From: Actinospica robiniae DSM 44927
Lineage (GTDB): Bacteria > Actinomycetota > Actinomycetes > Streptomycetales > Catenulisporaceae
Direction: 5' to 3'
Length of the DNA: 64,000 nucleotides
NCBI RefSeq assembly: GCF_000504285.1
Contig: NZ_KI632511.1
Span: 1,485,372 to 1,549,371 of the forward strand
In this document: positions 55,863-64,000 of the stretch, in pieces
How the letters are laid out: every line of letters begins with the position of its first letter
Position numbering within the stretch: the stretch's first letter is position 1
The notes under the pieces: generated by a model
Databases searched by the model: none
Told to the model about the DNA's origin: nothing
The model's input: the letters and a program-made list of their open reading frames with translations, nothing else
Translations under genes and position numbers: made by a program

Positions 55863-56732
55863 TGGTCTGCGTCCCACTGGACGAACGAGTAAGGCACTCA
55901 CGGCCCGGACACTTCGATCTCGACGAGGTCGGCGCGGGCCCTTAAGCCGGCGACCGCGTCACGCAGTTGCTCGGCGCGGCGTCCGTCCACCAGGTAGGCG
56001 CCGTTGAGGATCTGAGAACGGTGCCGGCCGGTCACCTGCGTGCCGTGCAGGCGTCGGTGAGCCGCGTCCTTCGCCAACGACGCGAGTGTCTCATCGATGC
56101 GGGCGGCTTCGGCCACGGCCGCGGCCTCCCTGTCTTGTTGACGTTGTCGGCGCGCGCGAACGCGGTCGAGGTACGCCCGGCCCGCACCGTGCGCCGACTG
56201 CATCGATTCACTTCCGCTGCGGTCACGCTCGTCGGGGGCGTCGGGGCCGGTGGCGCCCTGCGTCAAATGGACCTTCACCGCCCATTCCGCGTTTCCGCGA
56301 AGTCGGTCGAGCAGAACGCGGAACTGTCCGGCCCGGGCCGAGAGCGTGGCCAGCGCACGGGTGCGATCGGTGAAAAGGGTCGCGAGCGGGAGCGGGACGA
56401 CGGCGCCGCCCACCGCCGCCGCAGTCACCAGGGCGTCATGCGTTCGTGCGCCGATCTCCAGATGAGCGGGATCGGCGAGCCGTTCGCGCAGCGCCTCCTC
56501 GCCGAAGTCCGCGACAGGCACCTGCTGCGCGAGCGCCCGCAGCCCCGCCCCTCCGGCCAGCGAGAGCTGGTACAGGTCCGATCCGCCCTCGTATCCGGCG
56601 CAAGCCGCGGGCAGCGAGCCGCCCGCGTCCTGGATCGCGAATACGCACGTCAACATGACCGACGTCGGTATCGGGCAACGAGAGGGCGGCCGCCTGGTCT
56701 TCAGGTGCCCGCGCTTGCGCGGCGATGGTCAT
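55859..56732 (-). pseudogene. gvpL: Gas vesicle protein GvpL, frameshift and nonsense
   Basis: The likely original start is the ATG at 56732 (GGAAAGG upstream, overlapping the gvpJ stop). After about 25 codons a shift near 56660 is needed to enter LTCVFAIQD. The core (VADFGEEALRERLADPAHLE, AEWAVKVHLTQGA, SQILNGAYLVDGRRAEQLRD) is intact, from an alternative ATG at 56656. At EVSGP a TGA replaces the conserved Trp codon of GPWVPYSFV; VPYSFVQWDADQ continues to a second TGA overlapping gvpS. GvpL interacts with the vesicle assembly factors. Confidence 0.8.
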
Positions 56733-57116
56733 GACCGTGCCTTTCCCACCGCGGTACGGCGGCGAGGCGCGCGAACCTCGTCGTCGGACCGGCCTGCGAG
56801 CTGTTCGAGATGCGCGATGCGATCGAGCAGTTCGCGCCGCCCGGCTTCGCGCCCCGGAGGAGGAGAGCGCGGGGTCCGTCTCCCACCAGTCGATCCCTGC
56901 TTTGCGCGCCGTTTCGACCGAGGAGATGAACAGCCGCAGCCGGATCGTCAGAAGCTCGATGTCCAGCAGATCGATCTTCACGTCCCCGACGACCACGATG
57001 CCCTTGTCCAGTACGCGCTCCAGCACGTCGGCGAGGCTCGCGGTCGCCGGAGCCGCCCAGGGGGACGGATCGCGGTCGGTGCGGTTCTCCCGGAGGCCCG
57101 GCTCAGCGCCGGTCAT
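56729..57116 (-). pseudogene. gvpJ: Gas vesicle protein GvpJ, frameshifted
   Basis: From the ATG at 57116, overlapping the SRPBCC stop by 14 bp: ASLADVLERVLDKGIVVVGD, VKIDLLDIELLTIRLRLFIS, SVETARKAGIDWWETDPALS. Near 56860 an indel after the Ser run shifts the frame; the expected coiled coil (GREAGRRELLDRIAHLEQLA, ending VGKARS at 56729) is in the next frame. GvpJ is a minor shell protein involved in tip formation. Confidence 0.8.
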
Positions 57117-57795
57117 CCTCTTCCTCGTCTCCCTCTGCGTCCTCCTCGTCGTCGTCCTCGTCTTCCTCGTCTTCCTCCTCGTCGTACTCGTCCTCGTCGT
57201 CTTCGTCCTCGTAGTCGTCCTCGGGCTCCTCCGCGCCCTCGTCGTACTCGTCCTCGTACTCCTCGTCCTCCGGACGCTCGTCGTCCTCGAGGCCCTCCTC
57301 GTGCGACCGCACCACTTCACCGTCGCGGATCTCGCCCCGCCAGCCCTCGAGGTCCTCGTCGGCGTGCAGGGTCACCTGGCGGGCGAAGTGCTTGAGGTCG
57401 AGCCGCAGACGCCGCCCCTGCGCCCGCCAGATGTTGCCGGTCTTCTCGAAGAAGCCCGAAGGCGTGTACTCGACGACGACCACGATCCGGGTCAGGCTCG
57501 GGGCCAGTTCATGGAAGGTGACGACGCCCTCGGTGCTGCCCTTCGCCCCTTCGGAGGTCCATCTGATGCGGTCGTCCGGGATCTGCTCCTGGACGGTCGC
57601 GGTCCAGCTGCGGTTCGACCACATGATCTTCGCGCGCCACGACGTGGTGACGTCGTCCTTCTTGTCGACGCCCTGCACGCCCTTGGTGAACGTGCCGAAC
57701 TCCTGGAGTTCGCTCCACTGGTCATAGACCGTGCGGATCGGCACGGGAACGTCGACGGACTCGATGATGTTGACCGACTTGACGTTCCCGGCGCC
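57103..57795 (-). pseudogene. SRPBCC-family protein with acidic tail, 5'-truncated
   Basis: The fold is complete from KSVNIIESVDVPVPIRTVYD through QWSELQEFGTFTKGVQGVDK, GSTEGVVTFHELAPSLTRIV and KTGNIWRAQGRRLRLDLKHF, followed by a tail of about 60 mostly Glu/Asp residues. This cyclase/dehydrase-like protein is a regular member of actinobacterial gvp clusters. Homologues have about 60-100 residues before this point; here that part is replaced by gvpF sequence in another frame and no start codon lies at the junction, so expression is doubtful. Confidence 0.75.
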
Positions 57796-57799
57796 GCCG

Positions 57800-58528
57800 C
57801 TGTGCGCGCCGCAGGTCGCGAGCAGAAGCTGTAGCAGGGCAACGGGCCGGTCAGGCGCAACAGGGCGCGGTTTCGGGCCTCGACGGCGAGTTTCGCCACC
57901 GCTTCGCGCGCGGCTTCGACCTGATCCGTGTCGATCAGGAAGCTGATGTTGGCCACGTACCCCTCCGCCTCGGGGCCGGCCGCGGTCTCCTCGGCCAGCG
58001 CGGCGAGCCGTCGCGACGCCTCCTGCGCCACCGCCTCGGCGCGTTGCCGCAGACCCTCGGCGACGGCCTCGCCCAGCCGGATCCGCGCGGTGTACTCGGC
58101 CTCGCACCCGGTCTGCGCGCGCAGGCCGCGAATCCTCGGGCTTTCGCGGACCAGGTCCGGCAGGCCGCCTTCCGCCACGGCGATCTTGAGATTCATCTCC
58201 GTCCTGCCCGTGACCCGTTCGAGCGCGACGAGATTCGCCTCGGTATCGCGTTGGTGCGTCGCGCGCAGGGCCTGCTCGTCCTCGGCGATCATGCCGAAGC
58301 AGGCGGGGAGCACCGGGGCCGATCGGCCGATCTCGGCCAGCACGTCCTGATGGGCCATCACGTCGCGCCGCCGCGCCCGTACCAGCGCCGGCGCCTCGCC
58401 GACCACCGCGGCGGTCGCCCCGGCCGAGACCAGGCGCACGGGCGCGGGCGGGGTGCCGACGCCGCAGAGGCCGGGCGGCACCGACGCCTCGCTCGTGGTG
58501 ATTCCGTAGACGAGAGACGCACGCTCAC
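57800..58528 (-). pseudogene. gvpF: Gas vesicle protein GvpF, frameshifted, end lost
   Basis: The natural start is a GTG overlapping the gvpA stop (GTGA), but the next codons run out of frame; CTCTC where CTC is expected suggests a 2-bp duplication near codon 6. The body is intact in one frame: LVYGITTSEASVPPGLCGVG, RRRDVMAHQDVLAEI, VLPACFGMIAEDEQALRATH, EMNLKIAVAEGGLPDLVRES. The end GPLPCYSF is followed by unrelated sequence where the gvpG gene and the SRPBCC N-terminus should be. An ATG at 58571 inside gvpA could still start translation. Confidence 0.75.
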
Positions 58529-58992
58529 CCCTCCTCGCTCTCGACGCGGCGCCGCGCGCGCGACCGGCCACGACCCTCGCCGTCCTCGTCGCGCCCGCGT
58601 GACGCGTACTCCTTCTCCCGCCCGTCGTGGCCGGTCACCGCGTCCCTGAAGCCCTTGGCCCTCTCCCCCACCGCGCTCAGCGCCTTCTTGCCGCCCTTCT
58701 TCCCGATCGCCGTCGCGGCGCTGCCGGACAGCCCGCCGAACAGCTCCGGGACGGTGCGGCTGGTCGAGTCGTGCTCGAGGTCCAGCCGGTTGCACACCTC
58801 GGCGAAACGCAGGTACGTGTCGACGCTCGCCACCACGATGCGGGCGTCGATCTTGATGATCTCGATGCCCACCAGCGATATTCGGACGAACGCGTCGATG
58901 ACGATGCCGCGGTCCAAGATCAGCTCCAGCACGTCGTACAGCGTGCCGGCGCGACGGGTGTAGGGAACGAACTCACTGGTCAGGACGGTCAT
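58525..58992 (-). CDS. gvpA: Gas vesicle structural protein GvpA
   Basis: 155 aa. The shell-protein core (TLYDVLELILDRGIVIDAFV, RISLVGIEIIKIDARIVVAS, VDTYLRFAEVCNRLDL) is complete and is expected to form the ribbed gas-permeable wall. A charged 80-residue extension follows (GKKGGKKALSAVGERAKGFR, then acidic/basic repeats), typical of actinobacterial GvpA relatives. It is preceded by GAGGAGT. It is one of only two intact genes in the cluster. Confidence 0.9.
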   Translation of the reverse strand: MTVLTSEFVPYTRRAGTLYDVLELILDRGIVIDAFVRISLVGIEIIKIDARIVVASVDTYLRFAEVCNRLDLEHDSTSRTVPELFGGLSGSAATAIGKKGGKKALSAVGERAKGFRDAVTGHDGREKEYASRGRDEDGEGRGRSRARRRVESEEG

Positions 58993-59062
58993 GGGAGACA
59001 ACTCCTCGGGTCTCGGACGAACGCGGCCGGGCGGGTTGCGGCGGGCGGGAGAAGCCGCGCGC

Positions 59063-59463
59063 TCAGGAGTCGGCCGAGCCCCGATGGTACCTTCGCAGCC
59101 TGCGATAGCCGACCAGGTCGCCGCCCTCGTCGAGGTCGACCTCATAGGTGGCCATCAGGCTCATGGTGTCCGGGATCCGGGCCACCTCCACCACATCCAC
59201 GCACCCCGCCAGTTCTTGTCCTCGGCCCGCCCCACCTCGGAGCTGCCCTCGGCGGGATGGCCGATGAGCCGGGTCAGGCTCGAGGCGGCACGGCGGGCGG
59301 CGTCCTCCGCGCCGGTGATGCGCGTGGCGCGCTGCCGGACCTGCGGCCGGGTGGCGGAACGCTGAGACCGGGACGAGGTCGACCTGGCCGGCTGCAACCG
59401 GGAGGACTTCGACCTGGGCGGCTGGGACCTGGACGAGGGCGACCCGGATGACTTGGCTTCCAT
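59063..59463 (-). pseudogene. gvpO: Gas vesicle protein GvpO, frameshifted copy 2
   Basis: A Ser/Arg/Pro-rich head longer than in copy 1 precedes RLIGHPAEGSSEVGRAEDKN W. One base is missing near 59205, so the frame changes to GAWMWWRWPG; the correct continuation (CVDVVEVARIPDTMSLMATY, then EVDLDEGGDLVGYRRLRRYH, ending RGSADS at 59063) is in the neighbouring frame. Total length is two bases over a multiple of three, as expected for one deletion. It would be the first gene of the gvp operon. Confidence 0.8.
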
Positions 59464-59639
59464 GGGCTAAAGTCTTTGCGCGCCCGCCAGGCGACGCATC
59501 TCAAGCTGAGCCGTTAGAGGCAGGACCGACCGGCTCGGCCTGTGCCGGGAGGGAAACCGGCGCACCCGGACGTCTTCGCCGCCACCATGAATGCTCTGAT
59601 TCAGCCGGGCGGACGCGGCACCGCGGACAGGGTTCCGCG
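59464..59639. other. Upstream region of gvp operon
   Basis: It contains the gvpO leader with the CGCGCAAA...CTTTAG element shared with copy 1. Eroded methyltransferase sequence may extend into it. Confidence 0.35.
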
Positions 59640-60243
59640 ATGGCATGACGCGGCCTACACGAGCCCTTCGCGCGCCGCGACGGAAGCGCGGGCGGCGACG
59701 GACCGCGGGTCGCCGGAGTCCGCCCGGTCGAAGCGGACGAAGACTCGAGGAGGAAGTCCGTTCGGCGCTTTGGGTGTGCTCGGGGACGGGATGGCGCCAG
59801 TGCACCGCGACCAGGTGGCCGCCCTGGCCGAGGGGGCCGGTGGCGGTGCGCGCGGTCCGGGTGAGGTCGTCCGTGCCGAGGTAGTAGAGCATCTCGGAGA
59901 GCACGATCAGGTCGAACGAACCCTCGGGCCACTGCCCGGGCACGGTGCCGAGTCGGGCGCTCGGGCGCGGGTGGCGCTCGAGCCGGGCGGCGGCCTGCCG
60001 GACCGCGGCCGTTTCGCGGCCCCAGGAGACCAGTCGTCGCAGCGTTCTGCGAGATATCCGCTGAGCACACCGACCGAACAGCCCGGTTCGAACGCGCGGC
60101 GGTATCGGGCCGCCGGCAGAGCCGCCAGCGTCAGGGAGTACTTGCGCTGCTCGTACCAGCGCTCGGCCAGCCGCCACGGGCGTCGTCCGCGCGGTACATG
60201 GCGCGAAGTACTCGCTCGGCACGCCCATGCTCGCCAGGGTCAT
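59640..60243 (-). pseudogene. NodS-like SAM methyltransferase, frameshifted
   Basis: Starts at the ATG overlapping the upstream stop (ATGA). Fragments across frames: VPSEYFA, MYRADD, ERWYEQRKYSLTLAALPAAR, YRRAFEPGCSVGVLSGYLAE, RCDDW, AAVRQAAARLERHPRPSARL, GTVPGQWPEGSFDLIVLSEM, LYYLGTDDLTRTA and HLVAVHWRHPVPEHTQSAE. The SAM-binding EPGCSVG motif is intact but three or more frameshifts break the gene. In actinomycetes this methyltransferase is usually encoded after a PIG-L deacetylase, as here. Confidence 0.82.
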
Positions 60244-61139
60244 GTCAGGACCACCTCGAAGTCGCGTCGGAAGTGCTCGAGGTCGCCTGCGGCGAGGATC
60301 GCCGCGTCCTCGGGGCCGGGGCCGAGCGGAGCAATCTGGCTTTCGTGGCAGTCGATCGCCCTGTTCTTCAGAGCCACCGTCTCGGCGGGCAGATCGATGC
60401 GCGAAGCCCGCTGCCACCGGACACGCGGGTCGCCGGGAAGGGCCCGATGCCACATCCACACCGGGTACTGCCACACCGGCACCCCGAGCTGCGCCCCGAC
60501 GGCCACCGCCGCCCGCCCGACACTCTCGTGGTCCGGGCGCATATCGAAGCTCCGCGGGGCCACGCACACGTCCGCTTCGGTCCCGGCGATCAGCCGCCTG
60601 ACCGCGTCGGCCAGTTCGCCCGGGCGCACGCTCAGGCCGCCGTCCGGCAGGCCGAGCCGCTCGATGCGGCTCTTCTCGAGCCCCAACGCGGCGAGCGACG
60701 CGGACCGAAGGCCGAACTGCCGGGCGATTCGGGCAGTAGGCCCGCGTGCGGCGCGCACCCGGCCAGCAGCAGCCCAGGCCTCGGCGTCCGCAGCGCCGGC
60801 GTCCTGCTCCATACCGGCAACAGTCTCCTGCTGTCCGCGGCGTAGCACGACGCAGCGCCCGTCCCGCATCGGGTGCGCCAGCACGACGGGCGCGTGGCTC
60901 CAGCGCAGTCCGAAGCGTTCCAGCTCCAGCGCGCGCATCGCGGGCGAGGCGGCCGCAAGGTGATGGAAGGAGCAGAACAGGTCGCTGATGAACGCGGGAT
61001 CCACACCGCGGTCGCTGCGCACCGCCCCGCCGGGTTCCTCCTGTGCCTCCAGCACCTCGACCTGCCAGCCCGCATCGGCCAGCACGTTGGCGGCCACCAG
61101 ACCGTTCGGGCCGGCACCGGCCACGATCGCGTCTGCCAT
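60240..61139 (-). CDS. In-frame FAD-oxidoreductase/PIG-L chimera
   Basis: 299 aa. Residues 1-~130 are the N-terminus of a phytoene-desaturase-like FAD oxidoreductase (DAIVAGAGPNGLVAANVLAD, dinucleotide fold; EEPGGAVRSDRGVDPAFISD; LFCSFHHLAAASPAMRALEL). Residues ~150-299 are the C-terminal part of a PIG-L (LmbE-like) deacetylase (CVAPRSFDMRPDHESVGRAA, DLPAETVALKNRAIDCHESQ). The oxidoreductase loses its substrate domain and PIG-L loses its zinc motif (AHPDDE), so neither activity is expected. The single frame suggests a deletion fused two genes. Confidence 0.8.
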   Translation of the reverse strand: MADAIVAGAGPNGLVAANVLADAGWQVEVLEAQEEPGGAVRSDRGVDPAFISDLFCSFHHLAAASPAMRALELERFGLRWSHAPVVLAHPMRDGRCVVLRRGQQETVAGMEQDAGAADAEAWAAAGRVRAARGPTARIARQFGLRSASLAALGLEKSRIERLGLPDGGLSVRPGELADAVRRLIAGTEADVCVAPRSFDMRPDHESVGRAAVAVGAQLGVPVWQYPVWMWHRALPGDPRVRWQRASRIDLPAETVALKNRAIDCHESQIAPLGPGPEDAAILAAGDLEHFRRDFEVVLT

Positions 61140-61415
61140 GGATCCGATCCCTGCTTCCGGTGTCCGCTCGACGGCTCCAGGCCCATCGAAGCCCCGCTCC
61201 ACACGCCCGACAACGCTTCCGCGCCGTGCAGGTGACGGCTTCGCCGCGTTCAGGCCGCCACGGCCCACTCGCGCGAGGGCGACGAGCTTCGTCCAGCGGA
61301 CCTGCAGCGGCGCGGATAAAGTGGTCCTGACTCAGCGTGACGTCAGACGGCGCAGCGGATCCTTCGAAGACAGCAGAGAACAAGCGCGCGAACGTCAGGG
61401 ACAGGAGGCATCGCC
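61140..61415. other. Divergent intergenic region
   Basis: Separates the chimera from the SpoIIE gene. No gene is supported; it should contain the promoters of both. Confidence 0.4.
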
Positions 61416-62741
61416 GTGGGCGCAGGACGGCCGGACGCCGCGCATGCCGCCGAGCCGTCCGAGGACGGGAACCAACCGGGTGGGGCTATGAGCCTGTCCG
61501 GGCTTCTGACGGCGGCGGAGGCGGCGCCTCCCGTGGAATCGCTCGACGTGGTCGCGCGCATGCTCAAGGACCGCTTCGGGGCCGTGTCGGTGTCGTTCTT
61601 GATCTCCGACTTCTCCGGCCGTTCGGTCGTGCGGCTCGGGGCGGCGGGAAGCGTCGTGACCAGCGAGCCGGCCTCGCGCATCGCCGTGTCGGGCACGGTG
61701 TACGAAGAGGTGATCCGCACTCAGCGGCCCAAGGTCGAGGATGACGGAGCGGGTGCATCGCGGATCCTCGCGCCGGTGACCAACCGTGGGGATGCGATCG
61801 GTCTGTTGGAGCTGTTCCTGCCCGCGGGCCCGGGCCCGGGCCCGGAGATGATGCGCGGGATCAGTGAGGCCGCACACGCACTGGCGTACATCGTGATCGC
61901 GAACCGGCCCTTCACCGACGTCTACCAGTGGGGCCGGCGCACCGTCCCGCTGAACCTCGCCGCGGAGATCCAGCACCGGCTCCTGCCCGAGTCGCTGGCG
62001 TGCGAGGCGGCGCAGTTCGCGCTCGCCGGGGCGCTGGAACCCGCCGACCACGTCGGGGGCGACACCTTCGACTACGTCGTCGACCGCGAGACCGTCGAGC
62101 TGTCGGTGACCGACGCCATGGGCCACGACGTGAACGCCGCGCTGCTGGCCACGGTGGCGATCGGCGCCCTGCGCCGGGTGCGGCGGGCGGGCGCCGATCT
62201 GGCCGAACAGGCCCGCGAGGCCGATCAGACCGTGCGGGATCACGGCGACCGGGGTTACGTCACCGGCCAACTGCTGCGGGTGAACCTGTTCGACGGCCGG
62301 ACCGAGTTCGTCAACGCCGGACACCCCTGGCCGCTGCGGATGCGTGACGGGCAGGTCCGACAGCTCGTCCCGGAGATCGATCTGCCCTTCGGCCTCAGCA
62401 TCCGAGACGCCAGTCCCCACGCTTACCGGGTGCAGGAGCTGGACCTGCGGCCGGGCGACCGGCTGGTGATGTTGACGGACGGCATGCTCGAGCGCAACGC
62501 CAAGGAGATCGATCTGCCGGACCTGATCGTGCGCACCCGCGCACTGCATCCCCGCGAAGCCGCCCGCAGCCTGATCGGGGCGATCGTCGAGGCCAGCCAC
62601 GGCCATCTGCTGGACGACGCCACCGTCATGTGCCTGGACTGGCGGGGATTCGCGCACTCCCGGCACGACGCCGCCACCGGCGCCGACCTCACCGACGCCT
62701 CACGACCGTCGGACGAGGCGGAATCCACTGTCGGGCGATGA
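61416..62741 (+). CDS. GAF-SpoIIE (PP2C) serine phosphatase
   Basis: 441 aa from a GTG with AGGAGG upstream. Residues ~30-165 resemble a GAF sensor (EVIRTQRPKVEDDGAG, LAPVTNRGDAIGLLELFL), then the SpoIIE domain with VGGDTFDYVV, VTDAMGHDVNAALLATVAIG, DRLVMLTDGMLER and LDDATVMCLDW supplying the metal-binding aspartates. A short repeat encodes PGPGPG at ~145. It resembles the phosphatase at 49181-50422 in layout. Probable role: dephosphorylating an anti-anti-sigma factor in stress signalling. Confidence 0.9.
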   Translation: MGAGRPDAAHAAEPSEDGNQPGGAMSLSGLLTAAEAAPPVESLDVVARMLKDRFGAVSVSFLISDFSGRSVVRLGAAGSVVTSEPASRIAVSGTVYEEVIRTQRPKVEDDGAGASRILAPVTNRGDAIGLLELFLPAGPGPGPEMMRGISEAAHALAYIVIANRPFTDVYQWGRRTVPLNLAAEIQHRLLPESLACEAAQFALAGALEPADHVGGDTFDYVVDRETVELSVTDAMGHDVNAALLATVAIGALRRVRRAGADLAEQAREADQTVRDHGDRGYVTGQLLRVNLFDGRTEFVNAGHPWPLRMRDGQVRQLVPEIDLPFGLSIRDASPHAYRVQELDLRPGDRLVMLTDGMLERNAKEIDLPDLIVRTRALHPREAARSLIGAIVEASHGHLLDDATVMCLDWRGFAHSRHDAATGADLTDASRPSDEAESTVGR

Positions 62742-62824
62742 CTCGGAGCCGGAGGCGTGGAAGGCGGGGGATCCCGCCCGAGACCAACACTTTCGGCACC
62801 GGCGCTCGGCGTCCGGGCGGCCGG

Positions 62825-62992
62825 CTACCGCTGCGGTCGCCGCCCGGAGCGCCTCCAGCGCCACCCGCTGTACACCAGGTCGGCGGCGAACAGAACGGCT
62901 CCGATCACGAGCAGGTAGAGCAGTCCGTGCGCGACGACGCCGATGATGCCGAGCGCGACCGCGACGATGATCACGAGCAGAAACAAGACCAT
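62825..62992 (-). CDS. Small hydrophobic membrane protein
   Basis: 55 aa from the ATG at 62992 with AGGAGG upstream. Two hydrophobic helices (LFLLVIIVAVALGIIGVVAH, LLYLLVIGAVLFAADLVY) and a basic tail (RWRRSGRRPQR) make up the whole protein. Similar short proteins are common next to PRC-barrel genes in actinomycetes, but the function is unknown. It lies 29 bp after the PRC-barrel stop and is likely in the same operon. Confidence 0.75.
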   Translation of the reverse strand: MVLFLLVIIVAVALGIIGVVAHGLLYLLVIGAVLFAADLVYSGWRWRRSGRRPQR

Positions 62993-63021
62993 GGAGGGCG
63001 CCTCCTGATGCGGCTGGATGG

Positions 63022-63378
63022 TCAGCGGCGGGCGAGTTGCCGCTCGCCGGCGGCGCCGGGCTGGTAGGCCAGGCCGTAGTGCTGGAAGATCGCCGCCTCG
63101 TCCGCAGCAGGCAGCACGTTGTCGACGCCCATGGCGGGGCAGCCCTTGACCAGCGACTTGGCGTAGTTCACCCTCACGTAGCCCGGCCCGACGATCGCGC
63201 CGTCCAGCGGGACGAAGACTAGGCGGTGGCGCGTGGGCAGGCCTACTTCGACGGTGGCCATGGCCGGCTCGTCGGTGGCGGTGTCGACGTAGACCGACTC
63301 GAGAACGCCGACCTTGCGCCCCCCGGAATCGAGCACGTCGTGCGTGCGCCACTCGCGAATATCCGCCGCCTCGATCAC
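63022..63378 (-). CDS. PRC-barrel domain protein
   Basis: 118 aa from a GTG at 63378 (GAAGGAAGG upstream). The PRC-barrel core is DIREWRTHDVLDSGGRKVGV, LESVYVDTATDEPAMATVEV, RLVFVPLDGA, followed by YVRVNYAKSLVKGCPAMGVD and a C-terminal IFQHYGLAYQPG. This actinobacterial version is often stress-associated. It is shorter than, and not closely similar to, the PRC protein at 1304-2014. Confidence 0.85.
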   Translation of the reverse strand: MIEAADIREWRTHDVLDSGGRKVGVLESVYVDTATDEPAMATVEVGLPTRHRLVFVPLDGAIVGPGYVRVNYAKSLVKGCPAMGVDNVLPAADEAAIFQHYGLAYQPGAAGERQLARR

Positions 63379-63559
63379 TGTGTGCCTTCCTTCGCCGAAG
63401 TCGCGGTGGTGGCGCCGATGCGCTTCAGCGGCGCGTTCCCTCCCGCACGTCCCGGGTACCCGGCCGGCCTCGGTGCATGCAGTGAGTGAGCAGGGCAGTG
63501 CGCAGCAGGCTTCCTGCCCGTCGGCCGGGCCTGGCGCAGGACTGGCGGCGTCCGGCGCG

Positions 63560-64000
63560 CGGTCTTCGCGTCGCCGCTGCGCATCGGAGCGATCAGTGTC
63601 GTGACGCTGCTGGTCCACCACAACGCTCCCGGATCCTTGCGCGACGGGCAACTGGTCGACGCCCTGACGTTGGCCTAGACCCTCACCGCCCTGCTGCTGA
63701 GCCGGGGAACGGACGAGGCGACGCGCGCGTTCGCCGAGGGCGAAGAGCGCTGGCCGCGATTCGCCGAAGCCGCCGGCGCCCTCGCGTTCGTCTCCGTCCA
63801 CGCCCTGCCGCTACGACTGCGCGAGCGGGTCATCGGAGCCCTGAACCTGTTCTGCTCCAGCCCCGAACCCCTCGGCGAGGAAGACGTACGCGTCGGCCAG
63901 GCCCTGGCGGACGTGGCCACCATCGGGATCCTGGCCCAGCGCAGCCGCGAGCAGGCCGACCTGGTCACCACCCAGCTGCAGACCGCCCTCAACAGCCGCA
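63560..64000 (+). pseudogene. Broken GAF (probably GAF-ANTAR) gene, runs off edge
   Basis: One frame reads LLVHHNAPGSLRDGQLVDAL, TLA then a TAG (63676-63678), then TLTALLL, RGTDEATRAF, WPRFAEAAGALAFVSVHALP, LRLRERVIGALNLFCSSPEP and LGEEDVRVGQALADVATIGI. The second part is a GAF domain like those of the other GAF-ANTAR proteins; the first resembles the end of a different GAF domain. The stop and missing 5' end indicate a pseudogene, unless translation restarts downstream; the C-terminus lies outside the window. Confidence 0.6.

Noticed and set aside
57115-57260. Simple-sequence repeat locus
   Set aside because: The tandem GAC/GAG-type triplets encode the acidic tail of the SRPBCC protein, a usual feature of this family.

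Overview
The window is about 70 % G+C and comes from an actinomycete, most likely a Streptomyces-like or Catenulispora-like soil bacterium. Supporting signs are several GAF-ANTAR regulators, SpoIIE-type phosphatases, a SigB-like sigma factor, an XRE/NB-ARC/TPR regulator, a gas-vesicle cluster in Streptomyces order, and GTGA/ATGA start-stop overlaps. No single gene fixes the genus. The region is accessory in character: intact signalling, stress and transport genes sit among an unusual density of pseudogenes and transposon fragments.

Layout. 0.4-6.3 kb (mostly minus): slipin, PRC-barrel protein, a decayed P-type cation ATPase, lemA with a truncated HtpX-like M48 protease, and ppa. 7.0-11.6 kb: signalling block of GAF-ANTAR, CheR-PAS, CheB and a second GAF-ANTAR. 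11.6-16.5 kb: graveyard (slipin, TetR, IS110, IS1380, integrase and class I aldolase fragments) with an intact DUF5994 gene and an intact membrane diguanylate cyclase. 17.2-21 kb: orphan nuoD, a sigma factor coupled to a CsbD-like gene. 21.5-32 kb: a frameshifted gvpO, a group II intron broken by an IS5-family element, a truncated GH16 glucanase with a perfect LacI-type operator, more aldolase and TetR debris, a tRNA-3'-end-like sequence, a complete IS1182 element with terminal repeats and a probable 6-bp target duplication, and a GNAT acetyltransferase. 32.5-33.5 kb: beta-propeller lectin.

34.4-39.2 kb holds a compact, intact Tn7-like transposition operon: TnsA-like nuclease, TnsB-like DDE transposase, TnsC-like AAA+ ATPase and a short TniQ joined by GTGA overlaps, followed by a small IstA-like helix-turn-helix protein. 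Two direct repeats precede the first gene. This is the best candidate for an undescribed system. Its TniQ carries a C-terminal HTH module resembling the fifth gene, and no CRISPR array or tnsD/tnsE is present.

39.3-47.4 kb: zinc-ribbon protein, a PadR/membrane-protein pair with a candidate operator, an HTH/Clp-N pair, IS256 and quinone-oxidoreductase debris, then an NB-ARC regulator divergent from an epoxide-hydrolase homologue that has lost both its nucleophile Asp and catalytic His. 47.8-54.4 kb: intron and IS debris, a SpoIIE phosphatase, a KimA-like permease, a broken fatty-acid desaturase, a winged-helix regulator and a LapA-domain protein. 55.0-59.5 kb: a CsbD gene and a gas-vesicle cluster (K-S-L-J-SRPBCC-F-A-O) in which only gvpS and gvpA read cleanly. 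59.6-64 kb: a broken methyltransferase, an in-frame FAD-oxidoreductase/PIG-L chimera, a second SpoIIE phosphatase, a small membrane protein, a PRC-barrel protein and a broken GAF gene running off the end.

Large genes (nuoD, cheR, tnsB, NB-ARC, permease, IS1182) are uninterrupted, so the many frameshifts look like real decay, but base-calling errors cannot be excluded from sequence alone. Family names are given from memory of motifs; no searches were run.
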